Source of the DNA: an uncultured Christensenella sp.
GTDB taxonomy: Bacteria; Bacillota; Clostridia; Christensenellales; UBA3700
Assembly (NCBI GenBank): GCA_910577845.1
Contig: CAJTNA010000006.1
Span: 1 to 64,000, forward strand
DNA: 64,000 nucleotides
Reading direction: 5' to 3'
This document shows positions 26,601 to 35,284 of the stretch, piece by piece (positions within the stretch are counted from its first letter, which is position 1; each line of letters starts with the position of its first letter). A program made the translations under genes and the position numbers. The notes under the pieces are model-generated. The model was not told where the DNA came from. It did not search any database and was given only the letters and a program-made list of their open reading frames with translations.

Positions 26601-27488
26601 CCTTCACGTATGAATATTGGACAGGTATTAGAGGTTCACTTGGGCTACGTTGCTAAAATGCTTAACTGGAAAGTTGAAACTCCAGTATTTGACGGAGCAT
26701 CAGAGGACGATATTAAGAAATTGTTCATTGAAAATAATCTTAGCCCATCTGGTAAGATTAAGTTGTATGATGGTAGAACTGGTGAGGCGTTTGAAAATCC
26801 AGTTACCGTTGGATATATGTATATGTTGAAACTTATTCACTTGGTTGATGATAAGATTCACGCAAGAGCTACTGGTTCTTACTCACTTGTTACTCAACAA
26901 CCACTTGGCGGTAAAGCTCAATTTGGTGGTCAAAGATTTGGTGAGATGGAAATTTGGGCATTAGAGGCATATGGTGCATCACATATCTTGCAAGAAATTT
27001 TGACTGTTAAATCAGATGATATTGAGGGACGTACAAATATTTACAACTCTATCGTTAAAGGTAATGCAATTTGTGAGCCAGGTATACCAGAGGCATTTAA
27101 GGTATTGGTAAGAGAATTTAGGTCACTATGTTTGGATGTTCGTACTTTGAATGACAATGGTGACGAAATCAGTATTGACACATACAGCTCTAAAGGTACA
27201 TCAGTACCATACAGCGAGCCTAAGGAACTTCAAGAAGTTGATGTTATTGGTGGCGGAAGTGATGATTTGGATATATTTGGACTTGATAGTGATAATTCTT
27301 ACAATATTGATGACTTCCAATTCGGTGATGATGACGATTTGTTTGGTTTTAGTAGCAGTGAAAGCAATGATACCAATAATGATGGTATGAATGCTGGGGA
27401 CTTGTTTGATATCGGTAGTGAAACTCACAACGATATTAACGCAGCAGAATTGTTTGATATCGGCACTGGTAGTGACGATAAAGAGTAA
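23661..27488 (+). CDS. rpoB: DNA-directed RNA polymerase subunit beta
   Basis: This is the beta subunit of RNA polymerase, 1275 aa. All conserved blocks are present: GEFPLMTDSGSFIINGAERV, the rifampicin pocket SSQLSQFMDHHNPIAELTHK and LSALGPGGLNREC (residues linked to resistance look wild type), ETPEGQNIGLI, the catalytic-face MAGRHGNKGVVS and GGKAQFGGQRFGEMEIWALE. The body ends near residue 1185. About 90 residues of acidic tail follow and contain four spaced Asp/Glu-L-F-type motifs (DDDLFGF, GDLFDIG, AELFDIG and a looser DLDIFGLD). rpoC starts 12 bp later. The gene has its own promoter and is not preceded by rplJL. Confidence 0.98.
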   Translation: MSNFHKVKYGKTERVSFSSIKETIDIPYFIALQKDSYKNFLEKGIGEVLRDFSPVRDHAGRMELHFLDYYLDMNPKYSVKECKDRDATYAVPLRVKVRLIKKNADEVPYMIDTDVFMGEFPLMTDSGSFIINGAERVIVSQLVRSPGVYTTSQKDRNGVDRFDTTVIPNRGAWLEFKQDSNNILNVVVDRKRKLPATTFIRALGFGTDEDIFELFGDNQMLRDTMEKDIARNVDDAKIELFKKLKNGEVPTPEGVTELINNMFFDSKRYDTQRVGRYKFNKKLSLATRITGYVSASDVVSEDGEIFVKKGDTISEDVALNIQNAGINEVLLVNANGDGGVFKMIGNNTVDLTAFVDCNPEELGINERVYYPTLKQIMADKSGDELLQEIKDNAKELVIKHITMDDIIATMNINLAHASGFGVTDNIDHLANRRVRAVGELLQNQMRVGLVRLEKVIKERMSVTQDDNEQNAQSYINIKPVTSVIKEFFCSSQLSQFMDHHNPIAELTHKRKLSALGPGGLNRECASFEVRDVHHSHYGRMCPIETPEGQNIGLISSLATYAKVNKYGFIEAPYRKVDKEKGIVTDEVEYLQADEEDKYIVAQANVELNEDGSFKNKRVTCRIREDIREVDANLVDYMDVSPKQLVSVAAALIPFLENDDTSRALMGSNMQRQAVPLIKTEAPIIATGIEHRIAYDSGVCVLSEVDGVVSYVDGEKVVVTADDGSKKEYIMRKFERSNQGTCVNQRPIVTLGQRVNKGEIIADGPATSQGELALGKNILIGFMSWEGYNYEDAILISEDLVKDDVFTSVHIEEYEIESRDSKLGAEQITRDIPNLSDDMIKNLDEDGIIQVGSTVNSEDILVGKVTPKGETDLTPEDRLLRAMFGEKVRDVRDTSLRLPHGQKGIVVDVKVFTRANKDELSPGVNMKVVVYVAQKRKLGVGDKMAGRHGNKGVVSRVLPKEDMPFMEDGTPLQIVLNPLGVPSRMNIGQVLEVHLGYVAKMLNWKVETPVFDGASEDDIKKLFIENNLSPSGKIKLYDGRTGEAFENPVTVGYMYMLKLIHLVDDKIHARATGSYSLVTQQPLGGKAQFGGQRFGEMEIWALEAYGASHILQEILTVKSDDIEGRTNIYNSIVKGNAICEPGIPEAFKVLVREFRSLCLDVRTLNDNGDEISIDTYSSKGTSVPYSEPKELQEVDVIGGGSDDLDIFGLDSDNSYNIDDFQFGDDDDLFGFSSSESNDTNNDGMNAGDLFDIGSETHNDINAAELFDIGTGSDDKE

Positions 27489-27500
27489 TGGAGGTAAATA

Positions 27501-30500
27501 ATGTTTGAATTAAATAATTTTAGTTCTATCCAAATAGGAGTTGCATCTCCAGATAAGATTAGAAGTTGGTCTAAAGGTGAAGTAGTTAATGCGGAAACTA
27601 TTAACTACAGAACGCAAAAGCCAGAAAAAGGCGGACTTTTCTGCGAGGTTATTTTTGGACCATCACGCAGTTGGGAGTGTGCTTGCGGTAAATATAAAAA
27701 GAAAAATGAGGGTACTGTTTGTGACAGATGCGGTGTTTTGGTAACAGATAGTAAAGTTCGCCGTGAAAGAATGGGTCACATTGAACTTGCAGCACCAGTA
27801 TCACACATATGGTATTACAAAGGAACACCTAGCTCAATCGGTTTGTGCTTGGATATTCCAATTAAGGACTTGGATAGTGTATTATACTTCTCAAGATTTA
27901 TAGTTATTGACCCGGGTACAACTGACTTTGTATACAAACAAACTATCAATGACCAAGAGTATCGTGACGCTCAAGAAAAATATGGTAGAGATAGCTTTAA
28001 AGCAATGATGGGTGCTGAGGCAGTTAAGGAATTGTTAAAGCAACTTGATTTGGAAAAAGAGGCTGAAAAGTTAAAACAAGAGGTAGCAAAAAGCGAAGGT
28101 GCTAAAAAAATCAAAGCATCTAAGAGATTGGATATCATTGAATCATTTAGAATTAGTGGTAACCGCCCAGAATGGATGATTTTGGACGTTATTCCAGTGC
28201 TTCCACCAGAGCTAAGGCCAATGGTTCCACTTGATGGTGGTAGGTATGCTACATCTGACTTGAATGATTTGTACAGAAGAGTTATCACTCGTAATAAGCG
28301 TTTGAAAAAGCTTATTGAATATGGCTCACCTGACATTATCGTTAGAAATGAAAAGAGAATGTTGCAAGAGGCTGTTGACGCTTTGTTTGACAACGGCAGA
28401 AGAGGTAAGGCTGTAACTGGTCCAGGTGGACGTGAACTTAAGTCTTTAACTGGTATGCTAAAAGGTAAACAAGGTCGTTTCCGTCAAAACTTGCTAGGTA
28501 AGCGTGTTGACTATTCTGGACGTTCAGTTATTGTAGTAGGACCAGAATTGAAAATGTATCAATGCGGTTTGCCAAAGGAAATGGCTTTGGAATTATTCAA
28601 ACCATTTGTAATCAAAAAGCTTGTTGAGTTAAACTATTGTTTGAATATAAGAATTGCAAGAAAGTACATAATGAAAGGTACTGATGAGGTTTGGAATATC
28701 TTAGAGGATGTTATTAAAGACCACCCAGTACTACTAAATCGTGCTCCAACATTGCACAGACTTGGTATTCAAGCTTTCGAGCCAGTTTTGGTTGAGGGTA
28801 GAGCTATTAAGTTGCACCCACTTGCTTGCGGTGCGTTCAATGCGGACTTCGATGGTGACCAAATGGCGGTGCACGTACCACTAAGTTTGGAAGCTCAAGC
28901 TGAAGCTAGATTCCTAATGCTTGCAACTAATAACATTTTGAAATTGTCAGATGGTAACCCAATCGTGTCACCTTCTCAAGATATGGTTATCGGTTCATAT
29001 TATTTGACAATTCAAAAAGATGCTATTACTATTGATGAGAATAATAACGAAGTTAGAATTGATTCTGATGAATATTGGAAAAACCCAGAAAAGTATCATT
29101 TAAAGAGCTACCATAGCTTTAATGAGGCTTTAATGGCTTACCAATTGAAAGAAATTGGTTTGCAAGATGTAGTAAGTATTCGTGTTTCTTGCCAAAAAGA
29201 ACTTGAGATAAATGGTCATAAATATACTAACACTTATCAAAAGAATATTCATACATCTGTTGGTAGATTTATCTTTAACGAGGCAATTCCTCAAGATTTG
29301 AACTTCGTTAAACGTTATGACCCAACTTTGCCTATTAGCAATGACAATCGTCCAGAATTGGATTTGGATTTGGAGATTGACTTCTTAGTTGGAAAGAGCC
29401 AATTATCTAAAATCGTTGATGCTTGCTTTAAATACAAAGGTGCAACTGAAACATCTGTTGTATTGGATAAAATTAAGGCTCAAGGTTACAAATATTCTAC
29501 TATTGGTGCAATCACAACATCTGTATTTGATATGCATATTCCAAAAGAGAAATATGACATCGTTAAGGATACAGAGCAAATCGTTTTGGATATTGAAAAG
29601 AAATTCCGTCGTGGTTTGCTTACTGAGGACGATAGATATAATCAAGTTATTCAAGCTTGGACAGACGCTAAGAAAAAGGTTGACAAAATTTTGGAAGCAG
29701 GACTTGGTAAGTTCAATCCAATTTATATGATGGCTCACTCTGGTGCCCGTGGTAGTATGAGACAGATTTCTCAGCTTTGCGGTATGCGTGGTTTGGTTGC
29801 TGACCCATCTGGTAAAACAGTTGAGTTGCCAGTTAAGGCAAACTATCGTGAAGGCTTGTCAGTACTAGAGTACTTCATATCTTCTCACGGTGGACGTAAA
29901 GGTCTTGCAGATACAGCACTTAAGACAGCCGACTCTGGTTATTTGACCCGTCGTTTGGTTGACGTTGCACAAGATTGCATAGTTAATGAGGACGATTGTG
30001 GTGATACTAAGGGCTTCGTAGTAACTGCAATTCTTGGTGCAGATAGTGATAAACCACTAGAGGGCATTGGGGACAGAATTAAAGGTCGTTATTGTATGGA
30101 TGATATCATTCACCCAGAAACCGGTGAGATTTTGGTTAAAGCAGATACTTTACTTAATGCAGAGCAAGCTAAAATGGTTGAGGTTGCAGGCGTTAAAGCT
30201 GTTCGTATTAGAAGTGCTTTGTCTTGTAAGTCAAAACAAGGTGTTTGTGCAAAATGCTATGGTGCAAATATGGCATCTGGTAATATTGTAAAACTTGGTG
30301 AAGCTGTTGGCGTTATCGCTGCTCAATCAATTGGTGAGCCAGGTACACAGCTTACAATGAGAACATTCCACACTGGTGGTGTTGCTACAGCCGATGATAT
30401 TACACAAGGTTTGCCACGTGTAGAAGAGTTATTCGAAGTTAGAAGACCAAAAGGTGAGGCTATCCTTTCAGACATTCAAGGTACTGTAAACCACGATAAA

Positions 30501-31211
30501 GATAACAGAATCATTACTATTACTTCTGATACTAATGATGTTAAAGAGTATAAGTATAACTATGGTCAAACTGTTATTGTTAAGAGTGGTGAAAAAGTTG
30601 AGGCTGGTACATCACTTACAAAAGGTTCAGTATATCCACAAGATATGTTAAGAACACGTGGTGTAAAAGGCGTTCAAGAGTACTTGATTAAAGAGGTTCA
30701 ATCAGCTTACTGCTCATCTGGTGTTCACATCAATGATAAACATACTGAAATTATCATTAGACAAATGCTAAGAAAAGTTAAGATTGAAACACAAGGCGAT
30801 ACTAATATGCTACCAGGTGATATGTATGATATCTTTACTTATGAGGAAAATAATGAAAAGACTTTGCAAGCAGGTGGAAGACCAGCAACTGCAAAACGTA
30901 CTTTGCTAGGTATCACTAAAGCAAGTTTGGCAGCTGAATCATTCTTGTCAGCAGCATCATTCCAAGAAACATCAAGGGTATTGACTTCTGCTGCAATTAA
31001 GAACAAAGTTGACAACTTAGTTGGCTTGAAAGAAAATGTTATTTTAGGTAAATTAATTCCAGCAGGTACTGGTATGAAATGTTATCAAAATATTGATGCA
31101 AACTTATATCAAAACCAAGAAATGGAAATTTACGAAACTGGTGAACACGTAGACAAATTCAACTTTGATAGTGATGATGATATGTTTTCACTTGGCATAG
31201 ACGAAGACTAA
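27501..31211 (+). CDS. rpoC: DNA-directed RNA polymerase subunit beta'
   Basis: This is the beta' subunit, 1236 aa, without large lineage insertions. The N-terminal zinc site is CACGKYKKKNEGTVCDRCG. The catalytic magnesium motif is NADFDGDQMAVHVPL, with three aspartates, at about residues 450-464. The bridge helix and trigger loop region AAQSIGEPGTQLTMRTFHTGG is intact, and the second zinc site is CxxKQGVCAKCYG. The C-terminus is acidic and ends DDDMFSLGIDED, resembling the beta-subunit tail motif. GGAGGT precedes the ATG. The SAM riboswitch begins 13 bp after the stop, so read-through from rpoC would enter it. Confidence 0.98.
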   Translation: MFELNNFSSIQIGVASPDKIRSWSKGEVVNAETINYRTQKPEKGGLFCEVIFGPSRSWECACGKYKKKNEGTVCDRCGVLVTDSKVRRERMGHIELAAPVSHIWYYKGTPSSIGLCLDIPIKDLDSVLYFSRFIVIDPGTTDFVYKQTINDQEYRDAQEKYGRDSFKAMMGAEAVKELLKQLDLEKEAEKLKQEVAKSEGAKKIKASKRLDIIESFRISGNRPEWMILDVIPVLPPELRPMVPLDGGRYATSDLNDLYRRVITRNKRLKKLIEYGSPDIIVRNEKRMLQEAVDALFDNGRRGKAVTGPGGRELKSLTGMLKGKQGRFRQNLLGKRVDYSGRSVIVVGPELKMYQCGLPKEMALELFKPFVIKKLVELNYCLNIRIARKYIMKGTDEVWNILEDVIKDHPVLLNRAPTLHRLGIQAFEPVLVEGRAIKLHPLACGAFNADFDGDQMAVHVPLSLEAQAEARFLMLATNNILKLSDGNPIVSPSQDMVIGSYYLTIQKDAITIDENNNEVRIDSDEYWKNPEKYHLKSYHSFNEALMAYQLKEIGLQDVVSIRVSCQKELEINGHKYTNTYQKNIHTSVGRFIFNEAIPQDLNFVKRYDPTLPISNDNRPELDLDLEIDFLVGKSQLSKIVDACFKYKGATETSVVLDKIKAQGYKYSTIGAITTSVFDMHIPKEKYDIVKDTEQIVLDIEKKFRRGLLTEDDRYNQVIQAWTDAKKKVDKILEAGLGKFNPIYMMAHSGARGSMRQISQLCGMRGLVADPSGKTVELPVKANYREGLSVLEYFISSHGGRKGLADTALKTADSGYLTRRLVDVAQDCIVNEDDCGDTKGFVVTAILGADSDKPLEGIGDRIKGRYCMDDIIHPETGEILVKADTLLNAEQAKMVEVAGVKAVRIRSALSCKSKQGVCAKCYGANMASGNIVKLGEAVGVIAAQSIGEPGTQLTMRTFHTGGVATADDITQGLPRVEELFEVRRPKGEAILSDIQGTVNHDKDNRIITITSDTNDVKEYKYNYGQTVIVKSGEKVEAGTSLTKGSVYPQDMLRTRGVKGVQEYLIKEVQSAYCSSGVHINDKHTEIIIRQMLRKVKIETQGDTNMLPGDMYDIFTYEENNEKTLQAGGRPATAKRTLLGITKASLAAESFLSAASFQETSRVLTSAAIKNKVDNLVGLKENVILGKLIPAGTGMKCYQNIDANLYQNQEMEIYETGEHVDKFNFDSDDDMFSLGIDED

Positions 31212-31223
31212 AAAATTGAATAC

Positions 31224-31365
31224 TTTCTATTATGAGTTGTAGGAGGGAACGGACCCGTAGATTGCACAGCAACCTAATATTAAGGTGCTAAATTCCGCAA
31301 GACAAATGTCTTGACAGATAGAATCTCAAAAAGGCTACTCTGTCAACGGGGTAGCCTTTTTAAAA
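31224..31365 (+). ncRNA. SAM-I (S-box) riboswitch with terminator
   Basis: The core shows the SAM-I signatures GAGGGAACGG, CAGCAACC, AAGGTGCTAAATTCCGCAAG and a following hairpin (GACAaatGTC). P1 forms between TTCTAT (31225-31230) and ATAGAA (31318-31323). A terminator follows: AAAAAGGCTAC (31328-31338) with GTAGCCTTTTT (31351-31361). TTGACAGA (31311-31318) can pair with TCTGTCAA (31339-31346) as the antiterminator, and this competes with both P1 and the terminator. SAM binding should therefore stop transcription. The downstream gene is metK, 460 bp away. No promoter was found between rpoC and the aptamer. Confidence 0.93.
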
Positions 31366-31822
31366 TATTCCTCGCAATTTAATAAATGCAATTTAAAAAT
31401 TGTTAATTGATATATTAAATACTAATTTGAAAACATTGATTGTAATAAACAATATTGCTATTATTGTAAATGTTGTTCAAAGGCATTAATGCGTGCAATA
31501 AGTATTGACAAAATATTGAAGTTTAATTAAATTATAAATTTGTAATGATATTGCATATACCTGCATTACTACCAGTATTAATTTTAACTTACTATACCAC
31601 AAATTTAGCTTTGCCTAGTTTGTTTTGCAATGTTCAATTGTATTTTATGGTTTAAATGGAAAGTTTTTATATTATAAAACATATGCAAAAATTAATTGAG
31701 TGATAGATTACTACATTGTTTTGTTTTCTATTTAACACAATACTTTATTATAAGTGGATAATAAAATAAAGTAAATATCTATCAAAAATCGATACTAAAT
31801 AAAAAATTAAGGAGAAATACTT
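31366..31822. other. Spacer between the SAM riboswitch and metK
   Basis: About 450 bp of AT-rich DNA without a gene. TTGACA near 31505 has a weak -10 and might be a secondary metK promoter. A dispersed-motif copy ends the spacer. Confidence 0.5.
31781..31800 (+). repeat. Dispersed motif copy 4 (before metK)
   Basis: ATCAAAAATCGATACTAAAT lies 23 bp before the metK start codon. Confidence 0.7.
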
Positions 31823-33007
31823 ATGAATAAGAGATTATTTACCAGTGAAAGTGTAACAGAGGGACACCCAGATAAAGTATGTGATAAAATATCAGACAGC
31901 GTGTTAGATGCAATACTTGCCCAAGACAAAATGGCGAGAGTAGCTTGCGAAACTTGTTGTAATACTGGTTTTGTTATGGTAATGGGCGAGATAACTACAA
32001 CGGCGGTTGTGGATATTCCAGCTATTGTAAGAAAGGCAGTTTGCGATATTGGATATACAAGCAGTGAAATTGGTTTTGACGGCAATACATGTGCTGTTAT
32101 GACAAGTATTGATAAACAATCTGCAGATATTGCCCTTGGTGTAGATAATAGCTTGGAGAAAAAGGCTGGTGGAGATGATTATGATAAAAATGGTGCAGGA
32201 GACCAAGGTATGATGTTTGGTTATGCAACCAATGAAACAGATAGCTTTATGCCTATGCCAATTCATTTAGCACACAAGTTGACTGCAAGATTAACTGAGG
32301 TCAGAAAGAATGGCACTTTAAAATATTTAAGACCAGACGGAAAAGCTCAAGTTACTATTGAGTATGTTGACGATAAGCCAAGCAGAGTAGATGCGATTGT
32401 GCTATCAACACAACATTCGGCTGATATTGATATGGAAAAATTGCGTGCTGATGTTAAAAAACAAATTATTGATGTTGTTATTCCTAAAAGTCTAGTAGAT
32501 AAGGACACTAAATACTTTATTAACCCTACTGGCAGATTTGTTATTGGCGGACCACAAGGTGATAGTGGACTTACTGGTAGAAAGATTATTGTTGATACAT
32601 ATGGCGGATATTGTCCTCACGGTGGTGGAGCTTTCAGTGGTAAAGACCCTACAAAAGTGGATAGGTCAGCTTGCTATATGGCAAGACATATTTGTAAAAA
32701 TATTGTTGCAAGTGGAATTGCGGACAAATGTCAGTTAGATGTTGCATATGCAATTGGTGTTGCAAAACCAGTATCTGTACAAGTAAACACTTTTGGCTCA
32801 AGTAAATATTCTAATGAGCAAATTTTACAAATAATAAATCAAGTGTTTGACTTAAGACCAAGTGCGTTAATTGATTATTTGGAATTAAGAAATCCTATAT
32901 ATGCTAATTCATCTAACTATGGACACTTTGGACGTGATGGCTTTAGTTGGGAAAAGACAAATAAAGCGTTAACAATTAAAGAACTTGCTAATAAATTGTT
33001 TGATTAA
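31823..33007 (+). CDS. metK: S-adenosylmethionine synthase
   Basis: MetK makes SAM from methionine and ATP. The 394-residue length is normal. The N-terminus FTSESVTEGHPDKVCDKISD is the ATP/methionine-binding start. Signature 1 GAGDQGMMFGYATNE and signature 2 GGGAFSGKDPTKVDRS are intact, and the C-terminal YGHFGRDGFSWE is conserved. AAGGAGA at 31811-31817 fixes the start. Control by SAM through the upstream riboswitch closes a product-feedback loop. Confidence 0.97.
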   Translation: MNKRLFTSESVTEGHPDKVCDKISDSVLDAILAQDKMARVACETCCNTGFVMVMGEITTTAVVDIPAIVRKAVCDIGYTSSEIGFDGNTCAVMTSIDKQSADIALGVDNSLEKKAGGDDYDKNGAGDQGMMFGYATNETDSFMPMPIHLAHKLTARLTEVRKNGTLKYLRPDGKAQVTIEYVDDKPSRVDAIVLSTQHSADIDMEKLRADVKKQIIDVVIPKSLVDKDTKYFINPTGRFVIGGPQGDSGLTGRKIIVDTYGGYCPHGGGAFSGKDPTKVDRSACYMARHICKNIVASGIADKCQLDVAYAIGVAKPVSVQVNTFGSSKYSNEQILQIINQVFDLRPSALIDYLELRNPIYANSSNYGHFGRDGFSWEKTNKALTIKELANKLFD

Positions 33008-33030
33008 TTTGTTTAATTTTTTAAAAATCT

Positions 33031-33050
33031 GTCAAAAATCGGTACTATTT
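33031..33050 (+). repeat. Dispersed motif copy 5 (before recD2)
   Basis: GTCAAAAATCGGTACTATTT ends 8 bp before the recD2 start codon, in place of a clear Shine-Dalgarno sequence. Confidence 0.7.
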
Positions 33051-33058
33051 GGTGAAAA

Positions 33059-35278
33059 ATGATTGTAAAAGGAACGGTAGAAAGAATTATATATCGCAAT
33101 AACGACAATGGATATTGCGTGTTTAACATCAGTGATTCTGTAATCAGTCTCACTGCTGTTGGTATTGTTCCGCCGATTAGCGAAGGTGAAGTTGTGGAAC
33201 TTGATGGTGAAATGATTGCTAACTCAAAATATGGTGAGCAATTGAAAATCAACTATATCAAAGTTTGTTTGCCGGATAGCGAGGATAGTATTATTAAATA
33301 TCTGGGCAGTGGTTTGTTTAAGGGAATAGGTGAGGTTACAGCAAGTAACATAGTCAAAATGTTTGGCACACAATCTTTTGATATAATTGAAAAAGCACCT
33401 GCAAAACTAACAAAGGTTAAGGGGATTAGCTTAAACAAGGCTATGCAGTTAAATCAAGGTTTTATTGAACTTAAAGATATGCAAAATATTATTGTTGGTA
33501 TGCAAAAGTTGGATATATCTCTTAACCTAGCTCTTAAAATTTATAAAGTGTATGGTGCAAATACTCTAAATGTTTTAAATGAGAACCCTTATAAACTTGT
33601 TGAAGATGTGGACGGAGTCGGATTTATTACGGCGGATAGAATTGCAAGCGAAACTGGCATTAAGCCAGATAGTGAATATAGAGTTCGAGCGGGTATAATT
33701 TACACGTTAAAACAAGCGTCTAGCAATAATGGACACACTTATTTGCCTAAGGAAAATTTATCTGTCGCAGTGTTTAAACTACTAAATTTAGATAATGGAT
33801 ATTATATTGACTTGTTTGAAAGTGTAATTGAAACTTTGGAGCTTTGTGGTAGTATTGTAGTTTTAGAAAACTATAATTGTACAATAATTATGTTCAATAA
33901 ATATTATTTGCTAGAACGTAAGATTGCACAGCGATTGATTGCTTTAAATAATCAACAGACAGTACTTGATACAGATGTTAGGGCGGATATTAGTGAGTTT
34001 GAGGCAATTAATGGCTTAAAGATGCACGAAAACCAAATAAAGGCAATAGAAAATGCTATTCGTTATGGTGTAAACATTATAACTGGTGGACCAGGAACAG
34101 GAAAAACGACAATAATTAAATGTATATTGCATATTTTTAAAAAATTGCATTTAAATGTACAACTTTGTGCACCTACGGGCAGAGCTTCAAAAAGACTTGG
34201 TGAAGCTTGTGGTGAGCCTGCAAAAACCATACATCGTTTGCTTGACTTGGATTTTAAAAATGGCAGAGGGTATTTTACTTATTCAGACGATACACAACTT
34301 GAGGCTGATGTTATTATTGTAGATGAGGTCAGTATGTGTGACGAATATGTCTTTAGTGCGTTGCTAAGTGCTATTAAGTATGGTGGCAGATTGATTGTGG
34401 TCGGTGATAAAGACCAGTTGCCGTCAGTCGGTGCTGGTAATATTTTGGGTGACATTATTGCTTTTAGAAAATTGCCAATAAGTTACCTAACATATATCTA
34501 TCGTCAAGACAACCAAAGTATGATTGTTGAAAATGCACATAGGATAAATAATGGAGAAATGCCAGTTATCCAAAATGCGGATAGTGACTTTTTATATTCA
34601 AATATCAAAGGGCAAGAGAATATTGCAAACGCAGTAGTTGATATGGTAAGTAGAAGAATACCTAATTATATGAAAGTTGAACCAAAGGATATACAAGTGC
34701 TTTGTCCATTAAAAAAAGGTGCTAGTGGTGTAAATAATCTTAATGTGGTTTTACAACAATCTATCAATCCACCAGCTACTCATAAAAAAGAAATTAAGGT
34801 TGGCGAACATATTTATAGGCAGTTTGATAAAGTAATTCACGTTGTCAATAACTATGACTTAGAGTGGACTCGTGGTGACGAAACTGGTATTGGTGTTTTT
34901 AATGGTGATATAGGCATTATAGTAGATGTTGATGTGGTTAATGGTAAACTTAAGGTTGAATTTGAGGATGAGAGAGTTGCCACATATACACGTGATGTTT
35001 TTGACCAACTCTTACTTGCGTATAGTATAAGCGTTCACAAATCTCAAGGTAGTGAATTTGGTATTGTAGTTATAGTTTTAATGGGGGGCAGTTATACTTT
35101 AATGACAAGAAACTTATTGTACACTGCTGTGACAAGAGCTAAAAAAATGAGTGTAATAGTTGGTGACGATAAACATTTATATGCAATGGTGCATAACAAT
35201 TATACAGCAAAAAGATATACCCTTTTAACTCAAATGTTAGAGGAAGAAAACGAAAGACAAAATTTGAAAAACATATAA
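33059..35278 (+). CDS. recD2: RecD2-type ATP-dependent DNA helicase
   Basis: This 739-residue superfamily 1B helicase is of the RecD2/YrrC type, a 5'-3' helicase not tied to RecBC. The N-terminal OB-like and helix-hairpin-helix region (1-200) contains GSGLFKGIGEVTASNIVKMF and VEDVDGVGFITADRIA. Walker A GGPGTGKTTIIK is near residue 343, APTGRAS follows, Walker B is VIIVDEVSMCDE, and GDKDQLPSVGAGN is motif III. Motifs V and VI near the C-terminus include SVHKSQGSEF and YTAVTRAKK. Only a weak GGTG lies before the ATG. comFC starts 6 bp after its stop. Confidence 0.93.
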   Translation: MIVKGTVERIIYRNNDNGYCVFNISDSVISLTAVGIVPPISEGEVVELDGEMIANSKYGEQLKINYIKVCLPDSEDSIIKYLGSGLFKGIGEVTASNIVKMFGTQSFDIIEKAPAKLTKVKGISLNKAMQLNQGFIELKDMQNIIVGMQKLDISLNLALKIYKVYGANTLNVLNENPYKLVEDVDGVGFITADRIASETGIKPDSEYRVRAGIIYTLKQASSNNGHTYLPKENLSVAVFKLLNLDNGYYIDLFESVIETLELCGSIVVLENYNCTIIMFNKYYLLERKIAQRLIALNNQQTVLDTDVRADISEFEAINGLKMHENQIKAIENAIRYGVNIITGGPGTGKTTIIKCILHIFKKLHLNVQLCAPTGRASKRLGEACGEPAKTIHRLLDLDFKNGRGYFTYSDDTQLEADVIIVDEVSMCDEYVFSALLSAIKYGGRLIVVGDKDQLPSVGAGNILGDIIAFRKLPISYLTYIYRQDNQSMIVENAHRINNGEMPVIQNADSDFLYSNIKGQENIANAVVDMVSRRIPNYMKVEPKDIQVLCPLKKGASGVNNLNVVLQQSINPPATHKKEIKVGEHIYRQFDKVIHVVNNYDLEWTRGDETGIGVFNGDIGIIVDVDVVNGKLKVEFEDERVATYTRDVFDQLLLAYSISVHKSQGSEFGIVVIVLMGGSYTLMTRNLLYTAVTRAKKMSVIVGDDKHLYAMVHNNYTAKRYTLLTQMLEEENERQNLKNI

Positions 35279-35284
35279 AAAATT

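Noticed and set aside
23661..27488. Rifampicin-resistance substitutions in RpoB
   Set aside because: The pocket residues in SQLSQFMDHHNP and LSALGPGGL match the sensitive form.
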